Positions 46,081-56,989 of a DNA stretch of 64,000 nt are shown here, piece after piece. Under the pieces are notes generated by a model that saw nothing but the letters and a program-made list of their open reading frames with translations, did not search any database and was not told where the DNA came from. A program made the translations under genes and the position numbers. Every line of letters starts with the position of its first letter. The stretch's first letter is position 1. Source of the stretch: Solanum dulcamara (Eukaryota > Streptophyta > Magnoliopsida > Solanales > Solanaceae); NCBI RefSeq assembly GCF_947179165.1, contig NC_077242.1:37705097-37769096 (forward strand), in the 5' to 3' direction.

Positions 46081-47814
46081 TGCGATGTCCTAGATATTAG
46101 TAGTAGGTTATATGACTACTCAGACTTCATCAAGTATCCACATGGGCTGCCTCCCACGAAGTGCTTGATTTAGAGTCATGGCACGACATCCTCGAACTAC
46201 ATTATTTTTCCATTCTTGGATTATGAATAGTGTTACTAGGTAGTACACTATTCTTCCTTTGATTCACAGTGGCTGAAAACTGCCCCATTTTCTACTCTAA
46301 TTGCTTGATAGAGGTTGAGTGTGACTCTACCACTTGGGTAATTTTGGACATGTTACCCTTTATCTCCTTGATAAAATCTTTTATAGATTCGGTATTTTGC
46401 AGAAATTTAGTCATTATCTCTTCCATCCTTGAGTTTCTCGCTCTAATTCCAGCTCTATCTCTATTTCTAGGATGCACGTAAATACCGCTCTAGTCATTTT
46501 TGTAGTTTTCCTTGTTATGCTATGTTTACCTTTATCGTTGTGAACTTTCCTATCATAATATCCATCCCTTTGAACGTTCATACCTTGGTTTCTTGAGTTG
46601 TAAGTCCAGAAACCTCCTATTTGTTCATATACTTTTCTTTTCTTTTTTTCACTGGAACAGACCCTACACGAGGCTCTATACTTTGTTTCTACATCACCAG
46701 TTAGGTTGTTATAGAGACCTGCAAAATCCACAGTATTTACCTTTTGTAATTCTCCAGCCAACAGTCATTTGGTCAACAAGTCCATCTGAATCGGCATGTG
46801 AGCCATGTCCTGATCATGTTCCTCTTCTCTCCTTTTTTTCTCTACTGACATCTCCATTGGAATGCCAAAAATCCCATATCATTGTCTCTAGTGTACCAAG
46901 ATCTTTTATTCTTTGTGAGCTGATCCTAGATAGTTATGGCTACCAGAAATGTCTTTGCCATAAATGAACCACCACAAACTGCATCTATTACTGGCTTAGT
47001 AACAAAGTTGGAAGACTTGTAGAATACCTCCTTCAAGTGCTCATTAGTCAGGTTATGATTTGGACAATGCTTTAACTTTTACTTTAATCTCTTCCAAGAC
47101 TCATGCACTGCTTCAATGGATAGCTTCTTGTGAGAGACAATCGCTTCCTTGATTTACAGCTTCTTGGATGGTAGGAAAAACCTCTCCAGAAAGGCTTCCC
47201 TTAACTCTCTCTAGGTAGTGATATAGTCATGTAGAAGCGCATTCAATCACTTCAATGGCTCCCCAAACAAAGACAATAGAAATAGACACAGTCATATGGC
47301 TGATTGGTTAACCCCAGGGATTTGAGATGACTTGCGTATGTCGATAAAGTTTATCAAGTGTTGGTTGGCATCATCACTTGCTTCTCCACTAAATGTACCT
47401 TTTAGGTTCAACATTTACAACATGCTAATTATGATAGTGAACTTCACCCCTTGAGACAATAGTTGGAGGACTATAGCTCCAGTAGCTCTTGCACTATCTG
47501 TATAAGCAAAGTTCACAAGTTAATGAACTCTGCCCCTCAATACTGGCTGATGAGGTAAAACCTTCACCCTCTTTATTAAGTTCATCCTTGTTGCGAGCAT
47601 TATCCCCAACTTGGTTTACAGCAAGCTCTCTCAGCGTTTTCAAATTAGCCTTTACATTTTAGGATTTTAGGGAAGGAGTGGTTCACCATTACTGCGGGTG
47701 TTTGGGAAGCACTATTTGTTCCTTTCAAAAACAAAAACAAGAAACCAAAAGTAAAATTATTAAATAGAACTACAAATTGAATTAGAAACTAATAGAATAT
47801 TTCAAAGCCGTTTT
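46080..47814 (-). pseudogene. E7 gag, broken
   Basis: The minus strand has, from right to left, a capsid-like region with many stops, VFYKSSNFVTKPVIDAVCGGSFM (about 46950-47020), a segment ending near GELQKVNTVDFAGLYNN (about 46700-46755), an Asn/Gly/Arg-rich stretch (YNSRNQGMNVQRDGYYD, about 46555-46605), and RNRDRAGIRARNSRMEEIMTK then VVESHSTSIKQLE (46292-46477). I recall this Gly/Asn-rich linker and the 'SHTTSIKQLE' end from gag polyproteins of plant gypsy elements whose primer site is of the TGGCGCCGTTGCC type. A pol should follow on the left but does not. Confidence 0.68.
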
Positions 47815-47834
47815 CCCCAGAAATGACATCATTT
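47815..47834 (-). promoter_or_regulatory. E7 primer binding site, decayed
   Basis: The minus strand after the LTR end (GTGTTATCA) reads AAATGATGTCATTTCTGGGG. It aligns with the TGGCGCCGTTGCCGGGG-type site (tRNA-Asp complement) with several C-to-T-type changes. Confidence 0.55.
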
Positions 47835-49640
47835 TGATAACACTCAATTATAACTCTTGAAATAAACATAGGCGATCCTTAACAGTATATTTTACACAAC
47901 TAAGAGTTGGGGTTGATCCCAGAGGGAATAGATTGAAATAGTTATATTAGCTATCACTTATTCAGTTGTAGTTGCTACTTCCAAAAAATAAAAGTGCATA
48001 AAGCATAGTGGGGATTTTGGTTATGGTTAAAAAATAAATAAAAACGTAGCGACAAGTAAATAGTACTTAAGGTGTAAACTGTATGAAGACTAGACTAGGG
48101 TTATGATCCCCATGACATATACCTTAATAGGCAACTCGTATTCATGATATTAATTCAATGTATTGCATGCAAAGTCTAGCAAGTTAGGTAACATCTAATT
48201 TACTTTAGGTCCTTCTTAGACGTATCCCATTCATATCCTCCCGGTCTCAGAATGTATGCTTTACTACCCTCGCCCTGGATCTCAGAGTACCATCACTCTC
48301 TGTCTCAAGTAACTTAGACAAAGTTTTATCCCTTCTTTTGAAGCAAGACTGTTCAAATTTCTGTTGTGATATTATTTTCCTAATCACTACCTCCCTCTCA
48401 GGCAAGCAATGAATACGGGAAATTTCTCAATGTGTGCACTCACTAAGAAAGACTTTTGAATAAATATATCATAATACATGCAAAAAGAAATCAATAGAAT
48501 CAATCCTATATTCACCTATCTAGTTATGTCGTCATGGTTCCCACAACCCTAGTTGTTGGATTAGATGTGAATAATTATAAGTAAATAAACAAGAATTTGT
48601 GTATAACTCATGAAACAATACTTACAATAATATAGAAAATCAACACAAGAACCAAACAATGTAAACAATCAATAAAAACTTGATACAAATCTTCCAAACT
48701 AGCCAAGAAACACAAGTTGTCGTATGTGTTCTTGTGCTACTTTCCAGCAAGTTTTGATCAAGGAATCAAAGCTCTAAAATATATTTTAGGTCGTTTAATT
48801 TAGTTTTAATATGATAGGAAAAGTGTACCCTAAAAATATAACAATGGTGGGTATTTATAGAAGTCTAAAGCTAGTCCAAAATAAAGTAGGAGAACTAATG
48901 TTACTGGGCTTCGAATTTACTTGACGGGCACCCACCACGCCTAGGGGTGAGTACCACAGCTCGTGGTAGTGCATCTTGGTATTTTATTTAGACTTTGGTG
49001 GCTAGCCACCCCACAACGTCACCTACCACGACCAGTGGTGAGAAACACATCTCATGGTGGTGCCTCGTGGTGGTTGCCTTCGCCATGTAGCTTCTTGCAT
49101 TGGCTCTTGATGGTTATACGACAACCACCAAGGGTAGTGGTGAGAACCACGACTCATGGTGGTGTCTCTTGGTGCATGACTTATCCAAATTATTGGATGC
49201 CTTCTCCTGAATGGCTTGTATGACTGCCTTCACGGGTACTGGTGTGCACCAAAGCCCTTGAAGGGACTTTTGGTGTGCACCCTTGTCCCAAAAATATGCT
49301 TTAGTCTCTAAATGTCCATTCCAAGGTTCTTCAAGACATGATGAAGTCCGTTCTTTGATTTCGTCTTTCAAATTATCCCAAAACCTCAACAAAACCATGT
49401 GTTGAACACCTGTTGTGAATTTTACCTTCCTTGTTCTCTTTTCTCAACACCATTGTTTCACCTTAGTCAAAACCAATTTAAATTTCCACATAAACCAATC
49501 CAAAGATCATCAACTCAAGAAAAGTTCAATTTCCCTAAAAACTAAACAAAAATGCATATCAAACTAACAAAATGTGCTTGAGAACTTACAATAATTCTAC
49601 ATTTTGAGCAATGCGAATGTCCTCTTTTGGAGACACATCA
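47835..49640 (-). repeat. E7 5' LTR
   Basis: It is homologous to 42782-44551. The minus-strand start is TGATGTGTCTCC at 49640. The CACCACG / CGTGGTG word region lies at 48925-49270. Two overlapping open frames there (48963-49223 plus, 49114-49398 minus) come from the word array. Confidence 0.88.
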
Positions 49641-49684
49641 GTGCATTCCATGTACTAATGCATACTCCTTCCCTACATTGTATC
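49641..49684 (+). repeat. E6 LTR, middle piece
   Basis: GTGCATTCCATGTACTAATG continues the LTR text 'ACATACTTAGTACATTCCATGTACTAA' seen intact in E5 (about 39970). It is bounded by E7 on the left and S3 on the right. Confidence 0.75.
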
Positions 49685-51974
49685 TCTCATGACCCAAGCC
49701 TAGGGCCTAGACATGACATGGTGAATGAGGAATCCGAAAGTACCTCAAACAAGCCTCTTAGCATTTATTTAGCCTTTCATAGGTAATGATCATAAAAAAA
49801 TAAGCGCTTCAACTTAAATATATCCAACAACACCTCTAAATTTTAGATTTAGCGGAGGCTAAGACAAGTCCCTAGATCACCCTCAATCAAAATAGACTGA
49901 ATTGTCATAGTAAGTGTCTAAAGGTCTCAACATATCATTATCTAGAAAGACAAAGAAGTATTGTTCTCGAAACATGGGAACTCACCAAAAGTAGTATTCA
50001 AATAAAATCTCAACTAGATAGGTGGAAGAGAACGAGGAGGAGAACTGGTCCCTACATGGTGATATCATGTAGGTAAAAGAGTATGCATTAGTACTTTGAA
50101 TGTACTAAGTATGTAGGCATGCAATACATTGTAAAATATTTAGGATATTTATAAGGTAAAGTACATAAATGAGTGCTTGCATGAGTAATCAAGTAGATAT
50201 CATTTGAAGTCATACATATGTGGGAAAATAACTATAACTGACATTAAGACCATGTGAGCTATTACATGGAATCCAACATAACCCCCTACATTGGCCGGGA
50301 GTCTACTTTCCTATGGTAGAACTCCGTCAACTTTACATTCATTATTTAACTTTAACTTTAAGAGCTTTCGTGGATCGATTAGCCTAAATCTACAAGAGAT
50401 CCTATGTTGGCACATAGTTAATGAGACAAGGGGTTTCTATTAGGATTCCCTTCCCAAATTCCACCTCAATACCCCATAAGGTGCTAAGTCAATCCCACAA
50501 AATAGTTTAATACTTCAAAATAGTCATAGCATATAACTTGAGAATTCAATATCACATTTAATAGAATAACTCATTAAAACCTTTGGTGATTCAAATATGT
50601 AAGAATTTTCCTTATTGCATAAACAATCCATCATTCATATCATTTCATAATTCTTTCATTTCATAAGACTCCCTTTTCATCATAGACATTTCTTTCATAA
50701 ACATTCATTTGGAATCAAAGTTTTCAAGTCAAACTTCGTTGAAAACATAGTAAAACTAGGTGGGTTGAAATCACTTTAACTTTAAAAGATGTATGTAAAT
50801 GAAAATATGCATAAATAATTTGAAATCCATCAATTAAAAATCATGCTTTAAATAACCCACCATGAATTTCAAGAATCTTTAAAGAACTAAGTAGAGAAAA
50901 TACTTGCAAATGATCAATCTATACATATGAAATCATTTTGCATCAAAATAGACTAAGAATAATTAGTTTAACCATGAGCCATTCTTGAAATCAAGAGATT
51001 TAGTTGAAAGAGTTTTGGACTCCATGAGTGGAAGAACTCATAGATTAACACCCACATACCTTAGAGTAAAGCTTGAAGAGAATTAGGTAAATAAATACAT
51101 TTTATCATATAATCAAAATACTTTAGGCATGAGAGTGGAAGAAATACTCTCATCGATGCCTTACATACCTGGAATCGGAATCTTTACTTTGAATTGAAAG
51201 ACTCAATGAACACTCTTGAACCCCTATCCTTTTCTCCTCACCGAAGAATTTCGTGTACCACCCACAGTATATGAATTATCAAAATAGTATTTCTTCACTA
51301 CTAAAAATTAAGACTATATTTGAGAATGAGTAAAGAAGTGTATAGATAGAAGAGTCGCTTGAGAAAGCTTGATGAACAAAATGAGAAAATATGGTGGGTA
51401 TTTATAGGTGTGAAGGAGGGACCTAATAGTAAATAAAATAATTACAAAGAATGATCTTAAAAATTCAATGGAGTATTGTAATGTCATGGGTGATGTTAAA
51501 TGGAGGACTATTGATATCACGGGTGATGTCAAATGGATCTAGATCTTCTATGGTTGGTGAGATAAATCTTCTTTTTATGGAATACCCTTTTTCGGAGCTA
51601 CTTTTGAATAAAATAATTTCCTAATTAGGATTTGGTGCCTATGTATGAATTGTATCTATAGAATTCTCCTTTTAGTTAGTTCAATAATCAACCAAATTGG
51701 ATCAACCTATGATGAGATATTATATTTCTTCTACAAACATTCCATTTCTTCACACCACCAGCTCTTGCAAATATTAATTTATTTGACCTACTTAGCCTCC
51801 GAATCATAAGCTATGGTATCTATAAAAGTTGTAGGTAATGATGTTGGAGTTATTAAAAAATTTGAATCTCCTAATTTGGAATATTCTATGAAGAGTTATG
51901 CCCAAAATACAGAAGCACTATCATTTTCATCGAGAATTGGAACAACACATACAATGTTTTTAGGGGGTGTTACA
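49685..51974 (-). mobile_element. S3: solo LTR inside E6
   Basis: On the minus strand it starts TGTAACACCCCC (51974) and ends GGGTCATGAGA (about 49685), about 2.3 kb, with no internal region. A clean target duplication is not visible, and about 60 bp of E6 LTR seem to be missing at the site. A near-palindrome TGATATCAC / GTGATGTCA lies at 51512-51531. Confidence 0.78.
51478..51535. repeat. Inverted-word hairpins in S3
   Basis: TGATATCAC (51512-51520) and GTGATGTCA (51523-51531) pair with one mismatch around GG. A sister copy GTCAT-GG-GTGATGTTA lies at about 51483-51497. Confidence 0.75.
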
Positions 51975-52150
51975 TTATTACATTGTATTGGTGGTAAGTC
52001 TTCATGTATGGAGGATGTGACACTTTGATTTCTTATGAGTTTATGGCGTTCTTTCATCTTTTTTATTGAGTGATCTAAGAGCTTGTCTTATGACCCCCTC
52101 TAGTTTGTAGAGGCATGTTGGATGTATGAAATCTATGAAATCTTTCTTAT
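51975..52150 (+). repeat. E6 LTR, right piece, truncated
   Basis: GGTGGTAAGTCTTCATG...GAGTGATCTAAGAGCTTGTCTTA...GTAGAGGCATGTTGGAT matches the R/U5-side text of other LTRs here (for example E1 near 4600-4660). It ends about 200-300 bases before the expected GTGACA terminus, where E5 LTR sequence begins. Confidence 0.72.
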
Positions 52151-54045
52151 TGAGACGAGAACATAAGGGGTTTGGAGACTCACCAATTGGTCTTGGTGAA
52201 CTAAGGATCCTTGCCAAAGACATCAGAAGAATTGACAGAAGAAAAGGAGATTGAGCGAGGAGAAAAGGCAAGTCGGTGACTCACCGATGGGTTTGGCGAC
52301 CTAAGTCAAGCTCGCCAAGTACTTCAGAGATTTATCCTCAAACCTAAATGAAAGTTGAGTAATCCAGGAGATCGACGAGTCGCCGATGAGGAAGGTGATC
52401 TCACAAATCTCGCCAACCTGTCTCTGTTAATTAATTTTCAAGGTTATTTCCTTCTTTTCCTACCCAGTTAATCCCTAATCAATAACATTTTAGGACCTAT
52501 TTCTAAACCTATAACTACCCAAACCCTTTGAAATCCCCTCATTCCTTCTCCAATCACTCTAAGAATAATTCTCTCTCTAGAATATTCTCCGAAGAACTTT
52601 CTTCTCTTCCAAGCTAAGGATTTTCAAGGCCAAGTTCAAGTCTCCAAATTTTAAGTGCATCTAGGACTTTGATTAATCAAGATTTTTTGGGAATTTATCC
52701 ATGGATCCTTTTCATCCATGGAGTTCCAAAGGTTTTCTCCTTTTTAATAAATTTCAATTCAATGATTATAGGGTTTTGATCAATTTATATTGGGTCGATT
52801 TAATTATAATTTATTTTAATGTCAATAATTTAATTATGCACGTTTCAAGTTAAGATGTATGTTTTTAAGGGACTATGCATTATGCTAATTTCAAGTATGA
52901 AATTATGGAATTTGATCATGGATTTGATGAAGGACTTATGAATGATTAATGAATGCCTCATGAATGTAATGAATTATTTTCAAGGATATTTCAAGTAAGT
53001 ATAAATTATTGGGAAAGGATTTCTCACATATTCATGTAAGGGTGAAGGATTTTCTCACAAATTCACGGATTCATAAAGATGAAAGGTTTTCTCATACTTG
53101 AATGAATCACGATGTTAATGAGCTACTCTTATGACTATTTTATGATTTCGATTAGTATTGATTATTCCATTTTCTAATGTTACTACTGACTACTATGATT
53201 TATGAATTCCTTTGGGATTTTGACTAAGCACCAAGAGGACTTTGAGGTGGGGTTCAGTCAGGAAGCTTAACTAGTTATCTAAGTAAACTCTAGTAGCAAT
53301 CTCTAGTCCCAGTTGCCCCCATAGGTTTTCCTTAATTGTCTTAGCTAGTGGATCTACAAATAGCTCAATGTTAAATGATGTTCTCAAAGAGTCCACATTG
53401 GCATATAATCTCTCTCTCGTTGATATGGGAGTAATGCCAGATTTCATGTTATAGTTCGCATGATCTTAAATGTTATGACTTATGATTTAAATCTCATGTT
53501 TTTAAAGGATTATTGGTCTTGCATCATATTTTTTATGCTCATCAAGCTATCATGTGTTCATTGTGCATATTTCTAACATATTTAGTACATTCCATGTACT
53601 AACACATACTTTTGCCTACATTGTATGAGAATATAGGGCTCAACAATCATCACAAGCATCCTCCCACTCGTGGCTAGATTAGATTTCTTAGCTTGGTCAC
53701 TTGATTAATGAGTCCTCATGCTTTGAGGACGTAACCAACATCAGTTTATATTTCTTACTATGATTTTATCTTTTATCTTGGGTGAGTTAGGCCTTGTCTT
53801 ATTCCCCCATCTAGACTAGTAGAGGCATATTTAGACGATCATGAGTATGTAGCTATGATTATTCATACATATTTCTTTGAGTTTTCTCTTCATTTGAGAT
53901 TCTATCTTGAGACTTATCTTCTGAACTATGATCTTGTCGATGTCTTCACTTGACTTATGATGCGATGTATGCTATGAGGTGTGGTTGGAGTCCCTCAAAA
54001 TATTAATCGCTGTGTTATGTCTATGGCCTAGTTTGGATCGTGACA
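52151..54045 (+). repeat. E5 3' LTR, 5'-truncated
   Basis: It is homologous to the E5 5' LTR from about 38616 to its end, and terminates GATCGTGACA at 54045, followed by CATAG. It lacks the first ~57 bases, including TGTAATACC. Its inverted-word region (52170-52430) is longer than that of the 5' LTR. Confidence 0.83.
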
Positions 54046-54050
54046 CATAG

Positions 54051-54272
54051 GATCACATTTTTGAATACCTCTGGAAGGGGAGGAATAGTATGTTTTAGTG
54101 AAATTACCAATGCGGTTGACAGTGACCAAGGCAACATTCCAAAGCAAGACTAAACCTCCAGATCTACCCACCACTGGAGCCTTCAGAAACTCGGTGAAAC
54201 CTAATTCATCTATTAATCTAATGTGGCTAGTCATTCTAGTTTCCAGTAGAGTTACCATGGAAGTCTTGTTTT
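54051..54272 (-). pseudogene. LINE: endonuclease N-terminus fused to reverse transcriptase (segment C)
   Basis: The minus strand reads NKTSMVTLLETRMTSHIRLI, FTEFLKAPVVGRSGGLVLLW (the ETR and GRSGGL motifs of plant LINE endonucleases), and then within about 30 codons GIQKCDPM, the equivalent of the G-RQGDPMSP motif in reverse transcriptase. At least 500 residues normally separate these, so the copy has a large internal deletion. E5 inserted directly after DPM; the CATAG duplication is part of that codon run. The right end is cut by the E8 LTR at 54273. Confidence 0.82.
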
Positions 54273-56952
54273 TGTCAAGACCCAAAAATTGAGGTCAAGA
54301 TGACACCTATTAACTCCCACTAGTAGGTTAGCCTAACCTTTTGATAAAAATCAATGATAACGGGCCTAGAGCGGAAGAATTAGAAGAAGCATAAACTACA
54401 GAATTAAGGAAGAAGAAAAAAACTAAGAAAAGGCATATATATACAATCCAAAAACCTAGTGGGTGCTAGCGCAAAGCAACTACAATAGAATACACACTAG
54501 ACATATACAATAAATATACAAGTTGTCTCGAAATACCATAGACAAGCCCAAATATGTAGAAGGAGATAAGTTAAAAATGGGTGCAATAAGCTCACTCTCT
54601 ATCTCCAGAACACCAACTAATGCACCAAAAATCAACGAGCTCGACTAGAGCTCAGATATGGATCAAGAAAAAATATGCAGAGTACAGTATATGTACCAAA
54701 ACAATGAGTACTCAATAGGCATCATAGAATGACCGAGCTCACGACTGTAATAATATAAACATAAGGGAGTAGTAAAAGGGATAAAATAACAACGACAAAG
54801 GTATAACAAGGCATGATTTGAAGTAAACTACCACAATAATTATTAAAAGCAATAAAGCTATCTAAAACCTAAATGGACCCCATAAGCCTAAAATGCACAT
54901 ACAAGGCATAACAGTTAGATATGCAAATAGTAACCCGGTTGAACCCTCATAAGCTTGACGGGTACAAACAGTGCTACACTACAAGAAAGAACTCAAATAT
55001 TTACCGCAACACCCTCTTGAAATCTAACATTGGTACAACATGATGTAGCCTCACATATTACGAAATCTTATGTTGGTATAGTTAGTCCCTTCTAAAATCT
55101 TACACCAAAGAATCTTTATCAGAACCTACCATACCTCAAAATCTTACATTGGAATATCTAATCCTTCTGAGAATCTTACATTCAGAATAACTAGTTCTTT
55201 CTGAAATCTTACATCAGAAAGCCTTATCAGAACCCAATAGCCCCAAGAATCTTACATTGCAAAGGCAGGTCCTAGTTCCCACCCTATAATCTTCCATCAG
55301 AATATCCACAAAAAAATGTTGCATCTCCCAAAATCTTACATTAGATCAGTTTTACAGAACCCTAACATAATCTGGAATCTTACATCAAAATAGCTACAAC
55401 ACTAGCTAGCCTCCTTTCAGGATCTCACCTCAGGTCAGCTATAATGCTAAAAGGAAATAGGATCTTGAACAATTCTAGGTACTCGAATCACCTCAACAAA
55501 CCACTCACGAATACTAATAGGGCTACCCAAAGGTCCATTCGCAAAACAAGCCCTGTGGGAAAAAATAACATCTAAAGCAACTTTAGCCTAACCTATGCTA
55601 AGGCTCCACAAAAACAGTACTAAGGCTATTCTAGCCTAATTCAACTAATAGGAACAACAATTATCAACTAATTGCAAGAATCTCAGGAATTACAAATATA
55701 ATTGGAATAGGACTAAAGCAATACAAATAAGGAAATAACAAGAAATCATGCTACAAATCTACCCCACACTTAGCTAATTATCATACTAGCACAATCAACA
55801 AAAAAGGTCCAAGGATTGTAAGTCGTAGCCTACTTCAGAGCTGATCATGCATGTTCCCAACCACTAGATCAAAACTTTCCCCTTCCAAATTGCCTCCAAA
55901 TAATGCAACACTATCAAATTAATGACCCAACATCAATTATGCTCGTTTTAAAACCTATGTCGCAATAATAAAAATGGAATAAAAAATGAGTGAAAATGGC
56001 ATTATGGGACTTGCATCAAAAATTAAAAATTAACTCCATCAAAGGGTTTCAAATAGAAGGAACTTATTTGCCAAAAATGGGCACAATACGAGCTTTAAAT
56101 CGATTCAAAACAGATCATGCACCTCACTTGAGAATTCACAATCAAAGACTTAAAACATAGGAAAATCAAAGGGAACTTAAGCATCTAATGTGTCAACAAT
56201 GATCCTAGAAATGTCCCAACGCGATCCCCCAGCTAATCCCAACAACAACCAGCAATTCCAACATCAAGTTGAGCTCTCAAGGCTTCTCCAAGGAATACAA
56301 ACATAAGAAATAGAAGCTGAAAAATGGCTATAAACTGCCAATGATGACTGCTAAAATGGCTCCTTAGAAGAATAAGTGACCACCAATAAAGTGGGACAGG
56401 CTGCTAAAATGCAAGGCGCTAAAGCTGTCTACTTAGAAAGATACACTAACTTAGGCACTAACCAACTTCGCAAAGTCCCATGGAATCTGTCCTGGTGCTC
56501 ACGATTGTTTCAAAAATTGAGCACACAAACTAACTATGCTATCCCACCAAATTTGAAATTTTAGACTCAATGAATATATCAAAACTTCCATTGGAGGTCG
56601 TCTTGATAAAAAGTAGCTAGATCATTTTTAGTCAAAATTCACAAGGTAGGTCAAAATGATCCCGAAAGCCTTGGGACCAAAACAATTAGCCTATTTTGAC
56701 CAAACTCAATGTTCCAGATCTAATAGAACTATCATAATTATATTCTGGGGTTGTTTACCTAAATTTTTGACTAAAGTCAACTTTTCAAACATCAACAACT
56801 CCAAAACCCAACAACTTGCATAAAAACCAAACAAATGATCAGGCAATCAAACTGTTAGTCCAAGCAAGTCATAAATCACTTGGAGTCACTATATGAAGGA
56901 TCTAAATATAGAAAATACTGAAAATAGAGGAGATGATCTAGAGGTTATTACA
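54273..56952 (-). repeat. E8 3' LTR (2680 bp)
   Basis: On the minus strand it starts TGTAATAACCTC (56952), after the purine-rich GGACAAAAATCCTTTTAG, and ends GGGTCTTGACA (54273). It carries a ten-unit AATCTTACAT array. The 5' partner is not in the window. Confidence 0.82.
55019..55392. repeat. Ten-unit AATCTTACATC array in E8 LTR
   Basis: A word close to GAAATCTTACATCAGAA recurs ten times, starting near 55019, 55062, 55094, 55138, 55171, 55203, 55246, 55286, 55330 and 55374. The spacing is 32-44 bp. The spacers are loosely related (for example AGAACC, CCTTCT). Confidence 0.85.
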
Positions 56953-56989
56953 ATATCCACTACTAAAAGGATTTTTGTCCTCAAAACTA

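Larger units (their letters stand above)
42782..49640 (-). mobile_element. E7: gag-only (non-autonomous) LTR element
   Basis: LTRs of 1770 bp (42782-44551) and 1806 bp (47835-49640) flank 3.3 kb. On the minus strand the element starts TGATG, ends GTTATCA, has a decayed primer site resembling the tRNA-Asp type, gag remnants, a long 3' non-coding region and a polypurine tract. ATGCA (42777-42781) and GTGCA (49641-49645) fit a target duplication with one mismatch, and the host E6 LTR reads through. No protease, reverse transcriptase or integrase motif is visible on either strand. Confidence 0.85.
38559..54045 (+). mobile_element. E5: Ty3/gypsy element, pol lost, host of E6, E7 and S3
   Basis: It is bounded by perfect CATAG duplications (38554-38558 and 54046-54050). 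It keeps a full 5' LTR, a primer site, part of gag and the first codons of protease, then E6 LTR material, then a 3' LTR lacking roughly its first 60 bases (52151-54045). Reverse transcriptase, RNase H and integrase are absent. The rest of the 15.5-kb span is later insertions (E7, S3). Gag and primer-site type match E1-like gypsy elements. Confidence 0.88.

Noticed and set aside
48963..49398. Overlapping open frames on both strands
   Set aside because: They arise from the CACCACG/CGTGGTG word array of the E7 LTR; the other E7 LTR does not keep them open.
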